This document shows, piece after piece, positions 1 to 8,438 of a stretch of 15,464 nt of DNA. This stretch comes from Bacteroidota bacterium (lineage in GTDB: Bacteria; Bacteroidota; Ignavibacteria; UBA10030; UBA8401). The position numbers were made by a program, and so were the translations under genes. The stretch is from assembly GCA_023229405.1 (NCBI GenBank), contig JALNZH010000057.1:1-15464 (forward strand), read 5' to 3'. Below the pieces are notes generated by a model, which worked only from the letters and a program-made list of their open reading frames with translations, was not told the origin of the DNA and searched no databases. Position 1 is the first letter of the stretch, and every line of letters starts with the position of its first letter.

Positions 1-1169
1 GATTTGCTATCAATAAGGCCTGGGCGCAAGGACCGTGGGGTGGAAACAATAATAATCACATTAGGGTATTTGTAAAATCCACAGTAACAACTTCTAGCGG
101 TGCCGCACCGGCTGTAAAGGCAGACCTTACTATACCCGGCGCAGGATCATTTGCTGCACCGACTGTTGATGGTAAACTTGATGAAGCGGTCTGGAACACA
201 AAGGGGATTGGGAAATTATATTTGAAATATGGAAGCGCCGCCATTCGCAACGCTTATCCCAATACAGCACCCTTCCGCAGCGGTCAATATCAACCGACGG
301 TCAACGGTGGACAAGCAGCAATTATTGACGGCGATACCGCCACGATAAAATATTTCTATAAAGATGATGCCCTGTATATAGGGTTCAATGTGAAAGACAA
401 AGTGGTGCAATATGCCGATCTCTTTGATCGACAAGACGGATTCCGTGTGATGATCACAGATCGCAAGAAACGCGACGGTGATTCTGTTCTGGTTGGACGA
501 AATATTACATTCATCATTGATTCCACCGGAGGCAACGGACGACGTGAAGATCTTGCAAAAGTATCCGGTGCATGGGATTCTGCAGGAACAGCAGTAGATG
601 TTAAAACATTTTTGAATGCCGGTACCACTGTTGATACGCTCGGATTGCAGGTGGACAATGGCTACACTGCTGAGATGAGAATTGATCTCACCAAATTAGG
701 ATATCCGGCAGGACGCGGAGATGGTGTTCTGTTCCTTGGTATTTGTCTGTTTGACGGTGATTCATTTGATCCTCCCTCAACAAGCTATGGTTATCGGGTT
801 TGGTTTATGAGAGAACAAACATGGCAGGATGGTGTTGCATGGATGTATATGGATCCCAATGTGAATGTAACATCCGTTGGAAAAGAGAATGCTTCTGCTC
901 CGAAAGAATTCAAACTTCTTGGCAATTTCCCGAATCCTTTCAATCCTTCTACAACAATTAAATTCTCAATGCCGCATGCAAACGATGTGACGTTAGAAGT
1001 ATTTGATGTATTAGGTCGACTTGTTGCATTGCAAAACCTTGGAACGCAAGAAGAAGGAAATCAGGAAATTACTTTCAATGCATCAAACCTTGCATCCGGA
1101 GTTTATAACTACCGATTGCGCACTGGTACAAACCAAGCTGTCGTCGGTCGTATGATGTTGCTGAAATAA
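1..1169 (+). CDS. Secreted protein with CBM9-like domain and T9SS type A sorting domain (5' end cut off)
   Basis: The reading frame is open through the left edge (first full codon at base 3) and ends with TAA at 1167-1169, so the start and any signal peptide or catalytic domain lie outside the window. From about base 150 the protein shows PTVDGKLDEAVW, the typical opening of CBM9-like carbohydrate-binding domains. This continues with YKDDALYIGFNVKD and FDRQDGFRVMITDR to about base 870. A linker leads to a C-terminal sorting domain (about 906-1166) with NFPNPFNPSTTIKF, VFDVLGRLV, LASGVYNYRL and the end RMMLLK. In the T9SS this tail directs export across the outer membrane and is removed or used for surface attachment. 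The visible part is therefore a surface or secreted carbohydrate-binding module, possibly attached to an enzyme upstream. A terminator follows directly, so it is probably a separate transcription unit from the downstream genes. An internal TTG at 222 could be mistaken for a start, but the domain clearly begins before it. Confidence 0.85.
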   Translation, partial: FAINKAWAQGPWGGNNNNHIRVFVKSTVTTSSGAAPAVKADLTIPGAGSFAAPTVDGKLDEAVWNTKGIGKLYLKYGSAAIRNAYPNTAPFRSGQYQPTVNGGQAAIIDGDTATIKYFYKDDALYIGFNVKDKVVQYADLFDRQDGFRVMITDRKKRDGDSVLVGRNITFIIDSTGGNGRREDLAKVSGAWDSAGTAVDVKTFLNAGTTVDTLGLQVDNGYTAEMRIDLTKLGYPAGRGDGVLFLGICLFDGDSFDPPSTSYGYRVWFMREQTWQDGVAWMYMDPNVNVTSVGKENASAPKEFKLLGNFPNPFNPSTTIKFSMPHANDVTLEVFDVLGRLVALQNLGTQEEGNQEITFNASNLASGVYNYRLRTGTNQAVVGRMMLLK

Positions 1170-1181
1170 TAAAAGCTATAG

Positions 1182-1214
1182 CATGTCCCGATGAATCATC
1201 GGGACATGTTTTTT
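1182..1214 (+). terminator. Rho-independent terminator after the CBM9/T9SS gene
   Basis: A perfect 13-base inverted repeat (CATGTCCCGATGA / TCATCGGGACATG, separated by one A) spans 1182-1208 and is followed at once by six T residues (1209-1214). In RNA the innermost bases would open to form a small loop of about 5 nt, leaving about 11 pairs. It starts 12 bases after the stop codon of the first gene. It isolates that gene from the receptor-led operon. Confidence 0.9.
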
Positions 1215-1359
1215 GATTCAGTATGTTAAAAAATGATGTTGCGTGCCGCCGTACGTTCGGTTGTTATACCAAATAACGCGGAATATTCTCTCAATTCCCC
1301 ATTGAGAATAATAAGTTTTGACCGTATTGTAATTCACTCTTTTCGTTAATGGAAAAGTT
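1215..1359 (+). promoter_or_regulatory. Non-coding leader upstream of the TonB-receptor operon
   Basis: This is the only sizeable gap in the window and lies between a terminator and the first gene of the long operon, so the operon promoter is expected here. An imperfect hairpin is visible (TCTCAAT 1289-1295, loop TCCCC, ATTGAGA 1301-1307), followed by AT-rich ATAATAAGTTTTG. I do not see a convincing Bacteroidota -33/-7 (TTTG / TAnnTTTG) pair or a good sigma-70 pair, so no exact promoter is called. A short purine stretch GGAAAAG (1351-1357) lies just before the ATG at 1360. Confidence 0.45.
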
Positions 1360-4035
1360 ATGACTCAAACTTTGCGTTTCTCGTGCAAACGAATTTTGCT
1401 GTTGTCCACTCTGATATCCATGCTATTTTCTTTTAATATATTTCCGGGAACGACGGGAAAAATATCAGGCAAAGTGACCGATACGAAGTCTAACGAACCC
1501 TTAGTGGGAACAAACATTATTTTAGTAGGGACGAGCCTTGGAACTGTTGTTGATTTTGACGGCTATTATACCATTTTGAATATTCCTCCCGGTACATACG
1601 AGATTCAATTCCGATTCATCGGATATAGAACCTATGTTGTAAAAAAAGTTCAGGTGATGTCTGATAACACGACAAAACTTGATGCTGTTATGGAGGAAGA
1701 CGTTGTTACGGCACAAGAAGTGGTGGTGACGGCAGACAAGCCGATTGTTCAAGTCAATCTCACCAGTACAGTTGCCACGGTGAGTGATCAGGACATTAAG
1801 GTGCTTCCGGTGCAAGAATTACAAGATATTGTAAATCTTCAGGCCGGTGTTGTTGACGGCCATTTTCGCGGCGGACGAGAGGGGGAGGTGCAATACCAGG
1901 TCAATGGAGTTTCAATAAATAACGCCTACGATAACAAATCAAGCATTAAGATTGACCGATCAATTATTCAGGAAGTTCAGGTCATTACAGGAATATTCGA
2001 TGCCGAATACGGACAGGCAATGAGCGGCGTGGTCAACACAGTATTAAAATCAGGCAACGATCAATTTTCATGGAATGCAGAATTGTACGGAGGGGATTTT
2101 TATTACAGCAGCGGCGGCAAACGGGGATTGACATATAAAGCACATCCGTTTTCCACCCAAAACTATCAAGCAACCATCAGCGGTCCTACCGGTATTCCAC
2201 AAACATATTTTCTTTTTAACGGTAGACATTATGTGTTTGATGATTATCTGTATGGAACAAATACATTTAAACCAATATGGATTCCCATCAGGGATACTCT
2301 TGGTCAAATTGTCGGCTATGATTCTTTAAGCAATGGTAATGAAGTACCGCTTGGTTACTCCCGAGAATTTTCCGGTTTGGGCAAAATCACCAATAAATCT
2401 CTTCCAGGTATCGAAATCAGTTATCAGACATTATTTAATGTCAGTGAGGCGGCAAAAGCAGAAATTCCTTGGATGCTGAATCCCGATGGAAGAAAAACGC
2501 AAAAAACAGTGTCATACATACATGGTATTGACATCACTCATGTACTGTCCCAGTCAACATATTATACCGTCAGTCTTCATGAAAACTTTTTTGATTACAG
2601 CGATTGGGTTTTTGAGGATTTCAATGATTCGAGTTATGATAAGGCCGGTTCGACCGTGACACTTCCAAATTCAAATATTATACGGCAGGGTGTGGATTTT
2701 GATCGCTTCCGTCAAAAAACGGATTCCTATATTGGGAAGATGTCGATCATGAGCCAGGTCTCCCACGATCACCAATTAAAATTCGGTGCGGAATTCCAGT
2801 ATTCTGACCTCCAATTTGGCACATCAGGTACGTTAGTCTATTTAACAGAAGGGGGAGAAACGAAATTGGTGCGTTATGTTGATCTTCCTCCAGATTATCC
2901 GGGAATACAGTATTATAAACCGATTTCCGGCGCAGCGTATGCGCAAGATTTAATAGAATGGAACGATTTAACCATACGAGCAGGTCTTCGTTATGAATAT
3001 TTTAACTCCCGCTCACATCTGCCGAGTGATTTAGCAAACCCGGCCAATTCCATTTCTGGCGCCCCTGCTTCTCTACCTAAAGCGGCAACGGTCAAAACAT
3101 CATATGCACCACGCCTTGGTGTTTCTTATCCAATAACGACAACATCGGGAATATTTTTCTCCTACGGACATTTTTACCAATTACCTCCGCTTCGCGATAT
3201 GTTTAAAAATTCAAATTATGATAAACTCGCTCGCATTCAGTCGGCAACATCCGACTATGGAGTCTTGGGAAATCCGGACGTAAAACCTGAACGAACCGTT
3301 CAATATGAATTTGGTTACAAGAATGCTCTGACGGATGTACTCGGCTTGTCGGTGAATCTTTTTTACAAAGATATTAGGGATTTACTTGGTGTTGAATTCG
3401 TTTCAACGTATAACGATGCTCAGTATACCCGACTGACGAATATCGATTTCGGGAATGTCTCGGGATTTACAATTTCATTAACGCAGCGTCGCGTCGGCAT
3501 TGTCAGCTCATCGATTGATTATACTTGGCAGACAGCGGAGGGTAATTCGAGCGATCCGGTTGAGACGGCGAGACTGGCAGAAGCAAAACAGGATGCTCGT
3601 CCGAAACAAATTCCGCTGAATTGGGACCAACGCAATACATTGAATGCGAGTATTCAAGTATCCGAACCGAACGACTATTCTATTAGTACGATCTTTAAGT
3701 TTGGAAGCGGACTTCCATACACTCCCACCATCGGGTCTGGATTCGGATCATATGTTGAGACAAATTCAGGCGCAAAACCGTTGGGATTGTTGGTCGATCT
3801 GCGGGCTGAAAAAGGATTCGACTTTAGCGGAATGCAAATGAATGCGTTCTTGCGTGTCTTTAATGTTTTGAACGCGACATATTTTAACGGCGATGTTTTT
3901 GCCACAACCGGAAGCCCTGATTATACCACGAATACTGTCGTTGACAGATTTAAATTATTGGATCCATTACGTTATTATAAGCCGCGAAGGATTGAATTTG
4001 GTGTTTCATTTTCCCCATCATCGATTGAACAGTAA
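1360..4035 (+). CDS. TonB-dependent outer-membrane receptor with CarboxypepD_reg-like N-terminal domain
   Basis: This 891-aa protein is predicted to import oligosaccharides (by context, beta-glucan fragments) across the outer membrane using TonB energy. Residues 1 to about 30 form a signal peptide with hydrophobic core ILLLSTLISMLFSF. Residues 33-115 are a carboxypeptidase-regulatory-like beta domain (GKISGKVTD, DFDGYYTILNIPPGTYEI, FRFIGYRTYVVK). A TonB-box-like AQEVVVTA lies at 118-125. A plug domain follows to about 235 (VLPVQELQDIVNLQAGVV, VQYQVNGVSINNAYDN, EVQVITGIFDAEYGQAMSG), then a long barrel with typical receptor phrases (GLRYEYFNSRSHLP, PRLGVSYPI, FYQLPPLRDMF, DVKPERTVQYEFGYKN). At 891 aa it is shorter than most SusC proteins, which usually exceed 1000 aa, and no SusD follows. 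It is the first gene of the operon, with only 20 bases to the next gene. The function class is secure; the substrate is inferred only from neighbours. Confidence 0.93.
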   Translation: MTQTLRFSCKRILLLSTLISMLFSFNIFPGTTGKISGKVTDTKSNEPLVGTNIILVGTSLGTVVDFDGYYTILNIPPGTYEIQFRFIGYRTYVVKKVQVMSDNTTKLDAVMEEDVVTAQEVVVTADKPIVQVNLTSTVATVSDQDIKVLPVQELQDIVNLQAGVVDGHFRGGREGEVQYQVNGVSINNAYDNKSSIKIDRSIIQEVQVITGIFDAEYGQAMSGVVNTVLKSGNDQFSWNAELYGGDFYYSSGGKRGLTYKAHPFSTQNYQATISGPTGIPQTYFLFNGRHYVFDDYLYGTNTFKPIWIPIRDTLGQIVGYDSLSNGNEVPLGYSREFSGLGKITNKSLPGIEISYQTLFNVSEAAKAEIPWMLNPDGRKTQKTVSYIHGIDITHVLSQSTYYTVSLHENFFDYSDWVFEDFNDSSYDKAGSTVTLPNSNIIRQGVDFDRFRQKTDSYIGKMSIMSQVSHDHQLKFGAEFQYSDLQFGTSGTLVYLTEGGETKLVRYVDLPPDYPGIQYYKPISGAAYAQDLIEWNDLTIRAGLRYEYFNSRSHLPSDLANPANSISGAPASLPKAATVKTSYAPRLGVSYPITTTSGIFFSYGHFYQLPPLRDMFKNSNYDKLARIQSATSDYGVLGNPDVKPERTVQYEFGYKNALTDVLGLSVNLFYKDIRDLLGVEFVSTYNDAQYTRLTNIDFGNVSGFTISLTQRRVGIVSSSIDYTWQTAEGNSSDPVETARLAEAKQDARPKQIPLNWDQRNTLNASIQVSEPNDYSISTIFKFGSGLPYTPTIGSGFGSYVETNSGAKPLGLLVDLRAEKGFDFSGMQMNAFLRVFNVLNATYFNGDVFATTGSPDYTTNTVVDRFKLLDPLRYYKPRRIEFGVSFSPSSIEQ

Positions 4036-4055
4036 ATTCGGGAGAGAATTTTAGT

Positions 4056-7000
4056 ATGAGAAAATATATCGGTGTTCTTTTGTTGTCATTCCTTGCTGTA
4101 AGTGAAATTCTTATCTCTCAGCCCTATTACCCTGTTGTTCCGCAGAATAAACGTGGTGATTCACAATACGAACGTTCGGGAATTCATGATGCCAACAACA
4201 TTCGCACCCTCTTCCACAGCTTCGGCATGGTGGGAGATTTGGCAGATTTGGATGTTGCCACTAGACCGTCCGTGGAAGTTCCCAAAGGCACCGGAATGAG
4301 TTATTCCGATGGAATTACACCATTTGTTCTTGCAAAATTTAAAAACGACTCCAATAAGACGATTTATATCATGGAGAATGGTTATCGCGAGGGATTGAAT
4401 ACAAGTAAAAAATATAACCGATCAATGCGCTTTGAACCTCGTCCCGGATATTTTAATCCAAATCCATCTGTCAATAATGAACGATCTCCCGCCATCAGCA
4501 CAAAGTCTCAGACGTGGCCTGCTGCATGGCCGGATAAGGACAGTACCTACGATGGTAAATGGAACGGATATTTCGGCACGTCACTTGCTTTCGCACCCGA
4601 ACAGGAAAGTTTTAGTGTGATGGACGACCAATATTATGACTCATTTAATTTTACACCGGATAAACGTGATGCAACGCGTCAGGGATTAGGACTTAAGATA
4701 GAAGTGCGTGGTTTTCAATGGTCAAATCCCCAGGCTGGGAATGTAATATTTTGGCATTACGATATTGCGAATGAAGGTACTACTGATTATCCAATAAATG
4801 GAGATCCGGAAAATATCATTTTCGGTCTTTATATGGATACAGGTGTTGGAAAAGGTAAAATCACAACCTGTGATGGTGATGAAAACAATGACGATGCGGC
4901 GAAGTATGATATTTCTTCCGGTTTAGACTTAGTTTACACGTGGGATCCCGCCGGACACGGTTCAGATTTTATCAGTAATTGTTCTAGAACCGGTTATCTC
5001 GGCTATGCATATCTTGAGACGCCGGGGAAACCGTACGACAACCTTGATAATGATGATGATGGAATCACCAATGAACGGAGAGATAGCCTTAGCGGTCCGG
5101 GTCAAAAAATTGTCGGTAAACAAAACATTTTGTCTTATGTCCAGGCAAATTACACCGTGACAAAATTTGAAAATATTTTTGGAAAAGTAACTGATCGACC
5201 TGCCTATAATGCTGGTGTTTGGTGGACCAATGACGAAGATATGGATTGGACAACGGAATTAAGCGATTATGGCGCAGACGGAGAACCGGGTACAAATGAT
5301 TTTGGGGAAAAAGATAGCATACCGACATACGGTGAACCGAATTTTAATAAGACCGATCTGCATGAATCAGATCAGGTTGGTTTAACTGGATTTAGAATGT
5401 TTTTAATTGCTGCACCGCCCCAGGGGGACGGAGGTATCAGTTTTTCACAAAATCCTAATGCACAGCAATTGACGGTGAAAGACAAATATAACGGCGATTA
5501 TCCACATTACTTTTATGATTATTTCACAGGTGCTGCACAAGGACCTGATCCTGGTCCATTCGGTTCTACAACAACAATAAATTTGAATATTGGATTCCTC
5601 TTTGCATCCGGCCCATTTACCCTCAAAGCTGGTACTCAAGAACGATTTAGTCTGTCGTTGGCATACGGATCTACATTGACGGATTTAATCAATAATGTGA
5701 AAATTGTACAGGTTATTTACAACGGCAATTACAAATTTGCAACTCCGCCGCCGTTGCCGACACTGAAAGCGGAAGTCGGCGATGGATACGTACAGTTGCA
5801 GTGGAATGATGTGGCTGAGCACTCTACCGATCCGACAACATACATCAATGATTTTGAAGGGTACAAAGTTTACCGTGCCACAGACCATAATTTCAATGAT
5901 GTCAATACTATTATTAGTGCGAGGGGTTTATCTCAAACAAGTAATGGAAATCCTCTGGCTCAATTTGATCTTGTTGACGGATACGTGGGGTCATCGATCC
6001 AGGTGGTGAATGGATTAGCTTATAATTTAGGACTAAACTCTGGGCTTTCACATTCATTCAGAGATACGAATGTTGTGAACGGGCAACAATATTATTACGC
6101 CGTGACATCCTATGATTTTGGTGCAACGCAGCTTGTTGCGGGGAAATCAGGAGAGGCATTTACATTTTATCCGGCTGAAAATGCAATATCTGTATCCCGA
6201 ACACTCCTCGGCGGAGTAACACTTCCAAAAAATGTTGTTGCCGTTAGACCGAATCCAAAAGTGTTGGGGTATCAGAAAGCATCTACAACGGGAGTGACAA
6301 AAATTTCTGGCAATGGAACGGGAACGGTCTCGGTGAAGGTTCTCAAATCGGAACTTGTTCCCAATAACCATATCTTAAAGATTACCTTCAATACAAATCC
6401 GGACAGCGTGCATCCAATCTCCTATAATCTTATCGACAGTTCAAATAATAATAAGGTTTTATTTAATACTGGGAATGATTTTACCGGGGAAGCAGGAGGG
6501 ATATCGGAACTTGGTATTCAGCCGGTGATTTATACATTGCCAAAATATCAAATTGATACTGTCAAAACAAAATTTACCGACAGTAGCAAATCGAATGTTA
6601 CATTTGATATTGAATATTACAGCCAATGGTCAACAAATTATAAGCGGGAAAATTTCCTATCCGATTTTAATATTATTTTTACCAATACCATTATTGATTC
6701 AGCACTTCCGTATAATCCGATTTTTAATCCGGACCCATTGCCTGTTAAGTTTACCATACGTTCAGCAACGACCGATAAAAAAATGAAATTCCTCTTCGTG
6801 GATCAGAATAACGATTCAACCTTAAGTGATCCTAAGGACGAAATTCAAATACTCACGGGACCTGACAGCATTCAAGGCATACCGGTGGCAAGAAAAAATT
6901 CGGTCACGTGGCGTTTGAAGGTAAAGAGCCTCGCAGGAACGACCGTGTATCCTCAAAATGGAGATACATTTGGATTTAAAATGTTTTCACCGTTTACCGC

Positions 7001-7379
7001 CAACGATGTTTTTGTTTTTTCAACGTCAGGTGAATCCATCGCATCGAATGCGGCCAAGGAACAATTCAAAGATGGTCCGTATGTCGTTCCGAATCCGTAC
7101 GTCGGTGCTGCAAGCTTTGAGCCGGCTCCCTTTGGAATACAGGGAAGAGGAGATCGTCGCATAGAATTCAGGAATATTCCTCAAAACAGCTCGGTAAAGA
7201 TTTATACCGTGCGCGGTGATTTGGTTCAGACATTGAATCATGACGGTTCGACGGACGGTTTCGTTTCTTGGAATATGCGCACGAAGGATAACCTAGATGT
7301 TGCCCCCGGATTGTACATCTTCCATGTGGATGCAGGCGATGCGGGGACAAGCATCGGTAAATTTGCAATCATCAAATAA
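4056..7379 (+). CDS. Large secreted protein with FN3 domain and C-terminal FlgD/T9SS-like Ig domain, unknown function
   Basis: This 1107-aa protein begins with a signal peptide (MRKYIGVLLLSFLAVSEILIS), and GGAGAG at 4041-4046 supports the ATG at 4056. The large N-terminal half (about 25-550) matches no family I can name. It is rich in aromatic residues and Asn/Asp, with phrases such as WNGYFGTSLAFAPEQESF, VRGFQWSNPQAGNVIFWHYD and IIFGLYMDTGVGKG. I recognise these from unannotated secreted proteins of Ignavibacteria, Caldithrix and similar groups. Acidic loops such as YDNLDNDDDGITNE (about 327-340) resemble calcium-binding loops. An FN3-like module spans about 560-690 (GYVQLQWNDVAE, FEGYKVYRA, QYYYAVTSYDFG). 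The last 100 residues (VVPNPYVG, EFRNIPQNSSVKIYTVRGDLV, APGLYIFHV, GKFAIIK) form an Ig-like tail resembling T9SS sorting or FlgD-like domains, though PNPFNP is reduced to PNPY. It lies between a TonB receptor and a PorV-like protein, so it may be a surface ligand-capture partner of the receptor. That role is inference. Confidence 0.85.
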   Translation: MRKYIGVLLLSFLAVSEILISQPYYPVVPQNKRGDSQYERSGIHDANNIRTLFHSFGMVGDLADLDVATRPSVEVPKGTGMSYSDGITPFVLAKFKNDSNKTIYIMENGYREGLNTSKKYNRSMRFEPRPGYFNPNPSVNNERSPAISTKSQTWPAAWPDKDSTYDGKWNGYFGTSLAFAPEQESFSVMDDQYYDSFNFTPDKRDATRQGLGLKIEVRGFQWSNPQAGNVIFWHYDIANEGTTDYPINGDPENIIFGLYMDTGVGKGKITTCDGDENNDDAAKYDISSGLDLVYTWDPAGHGSDFISNCSRTGYLGYAYLETPGKPYDNLDNDDDGITNERRDSLSGPGQKIVGKQNILSYVQANYTVTKFENIFGKVTDRPAYNAGVWWTNDEDMDWTTELSDYGADGEPGTNDFGEKDSIPTYGEPNFNKTDLHESDQVGLTGFRMFLIAAPPQGDGGISFSQNPNAQQLTVKDKYNGDYPHYFYDYFTGAAQGPDPGPFGSTTTINLNIGFLFASGPFTLKAGTQERFSLSLAYGSTLTDLINNVKIVQVIYNGNYKFATPPPLPTLKAEVGDGYVQLQWNDVAEHSTDPTTYINDFEGYKVYRATDHNFNDVNTIISARGLSQTSNGNPLAQFDLVDGYVGSSIQVVNGLAYNLGLNSGLSHSFRDTNVVNGQQYYYAVTSYDFGATQLVAGKSGEAFTFYPAENAISVSRTLLGGVTLPKNVVAVRPNPKVLGYQKASTTGVTKISGNGTGTVSVKVLKSELVPNNHILKITFNTNPDSVHPISYNLIDSSNNNKVLFNTGNDFTGEAGGISELGIQPVIYTLPKYQIDTVKTKFTDSSKSNVTFDIEYYSQWSTNYKRENFLSDFNIIFTNTIIDSALPYNPIFNPDPLPVKFTIRSATTDKKMKFLFVDQNNDSTLSDPKDEIQILTGPDSIQGIPVARKNSVTWRLKVKSLAGTTVYPQNGDTFGFKMFSPFTANDVFVFSTSGESIASNAAKEQFKDGPYVVPNPYVGAASFEPAPFGIQGRGDRRIEFRNIPQNSSVKIYTVRGDLVQTLNHDGSTDGFVSWNMRTKDNLDVAPGLYIFHVDAGDAGTSIGKFAIIK

Positions 7380-7391
7380 GCGAGGACAAAC

Positions 7392-8402
7392 ATGACAAGG
7401 AAAATATTTATCATTTGTTCCGCACTCGTTCTCGTTGTGGCAAATCTTCTTGCGCAATCCAAAACAGGAACGAGTATCGGCGCGTTTCTTTCTATAGAAC
7501 CAAGCGCTCATATTGCGGCGATGGGCAATGCCGGTGTAACGGTATATTCCGAATTGCAAGCAATCTATTATAATCCGGGTGCTGTTGGTTTTATGCAGGG
7601 GACATCGGTTCAGTTTACGCACAGTGTGTGGCTTGCTGACATTGCCTACGATTACGGAGTGTTCAAGTTCGACATTGAAGGGATGGGAAATATTTACGCC
7701 GCCTTCACGTCGTTAAATTCCGGTGAAATAGATGTGCGTACAGTCGAACAGCCATTGGGAACGGGAGAACGATATTCCGTTTCTGATGTTGCTATCGGTA
7801 TTGGCATCGGTCGGCAGATATCGGAACGGTTTTCGGTGGGATTGCAAGCCAATTATATCCAGGAAACCATCTGGCATAGTGCGATGAATGCATTCTCCTT
7901 CAGTGTCGGTACCATCTATAGAATTTCCCCGGACGGACTGCATTTGGGAGCGAGCATTTCAAATTTTGGAACACGGGGGCAGTTCAGCGGAAGGGATTTA
8001 CAGGTGCCGTATGATCAGAGTATTTCGAAGTACGGAGATAATAGTCAATTACAAGCGGAATTGTTGACGAATGACTTTGCGCTTCCGGTCATGTTTCGTG
8101 TCGGCATCGGCATGCCGGTGCAATTAAGTGAATCGAACACTCTTACTGTTGCCGTGGATGCCTTTCATCCAAGCGACAACACGGAAAGCATGAGTGTTGG
8201 CGCCGAATATATTTTTGATCATTTGATTGCCCTTCGTGCAGGGTATCAAAACTTATTCCTTCAGGATTCCGAAGTCGGTCTGACATTCGGAACAGGAATT
8301 GAGTATGAAATGTCCGGTTATAAGATTAATTTTGATTACGGCTGGGCGGACCATGGACGGTTGAAAGAAGCCCATCGTATTTCTGTGGGAATAATGCTCT
8401 AA
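7392..8402 (+). CDS. PorV/PorQ-family outer-membrane beta-barrel protein
   Basis: This 336-aa protein has a signal peptide (about 1-22, hydrophobic IFIICSALVLVVANLLA, ending AQ) and an AGGA at 7383-7386 before the ATG. The mature N-terminus has the PorV/PorQ hallmarks GAFLSIEPSAHIAAMGNAG, ELQAIYYNPGAVGFM and SVWLADIAYDYGVF. Repeating amphipathic strands follow, ending in the barrel-like HRISVGIML. In the T9SS, PorV is the outer-membrane shuttle that binds C-terminal sorting domains and moves cargo from the translocon to the attachment complex. PorQ and other paralogues share the FadL-like fold. This copy sits 12 bases after the FN3 protein in a sugar-use operon instead of among secretion genes. 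It may be a dedicated partner for the preceding secreted protein or a channel of its own. The family is fairly certain; the exact role is not. Confidence 0.85.
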   Translation: MTRKIFIICSALVLVVANLLAQSKTGTSIGAFLSIEPSAHIAAMGNAGVTVYSELQAIYYNPGAVGFMQGTSVQFTHSVWLADIAYDYGVFKFDIEGMGNIYAAFTSLNSGEIDVRTVEQPLGTGERYSVSDVAIGIGIGRQISERFSVGLQANYIQETIWHSAMNAFSFSVGTIYRISPDGLHLGASISNFGTRGQFSGRDLQVPYDQSISKYGDNSQLQAELLTNDFALPVMFRVGIGMPVQLSESNTLTVAVDAFHPSDNTESMSVGAEYIFDHLIALRAGYQNLFLQDSEVGLTFGTGIEYEMSGYKINFDYGWADHGRLKEAHRISVGIML

Positions 8403-8423
8403 CTGGAATAGGATTGCTTTATC

Positions 8424-8438
8424 AAAGGAATAACGTTG
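8424..8438 (+). promoter_or_regulatory. Ribosome binding site and TTG start of the GH94 gene
   Basis: AAAGGA (8424-8429) stands 6 bases before TTG at 8436. The first residues of the resulting protein (KNFKTKYGYFANNGKEFVV) align with the usual GH94 N-terminus, where KYGYF is followed by a VxTxPxTPRPWIN stretch. No ATG in frame is available near this point without deleting conserved sequence. The start is therefore read as TTG. Confidence 0.8.

Noticed and set aside
222..1169. Complete 315-aa gene starting at TTG 222
   Set aside because: The frame is open to the left edge and the CBM9-like PTVDGKLDEAVW motif lies before 222, so this is an internal codon of a longer gene.
1316..1350. Possible promoter elements (TTTTGACC and nearby AT-rich boxes)
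   Set aside because: Spacing to a second box does not fit either the sigma-70 or the Bacteroidota -33/-7 pattern, so no specific promoter is called.
7293..7622. 109-residue open frame on the minus strand
   Set aside because: It overlaps the end of the FN3 protein and the start of the PorV-like gene, has no recognisable motif, and is a shadow of well supported genes.
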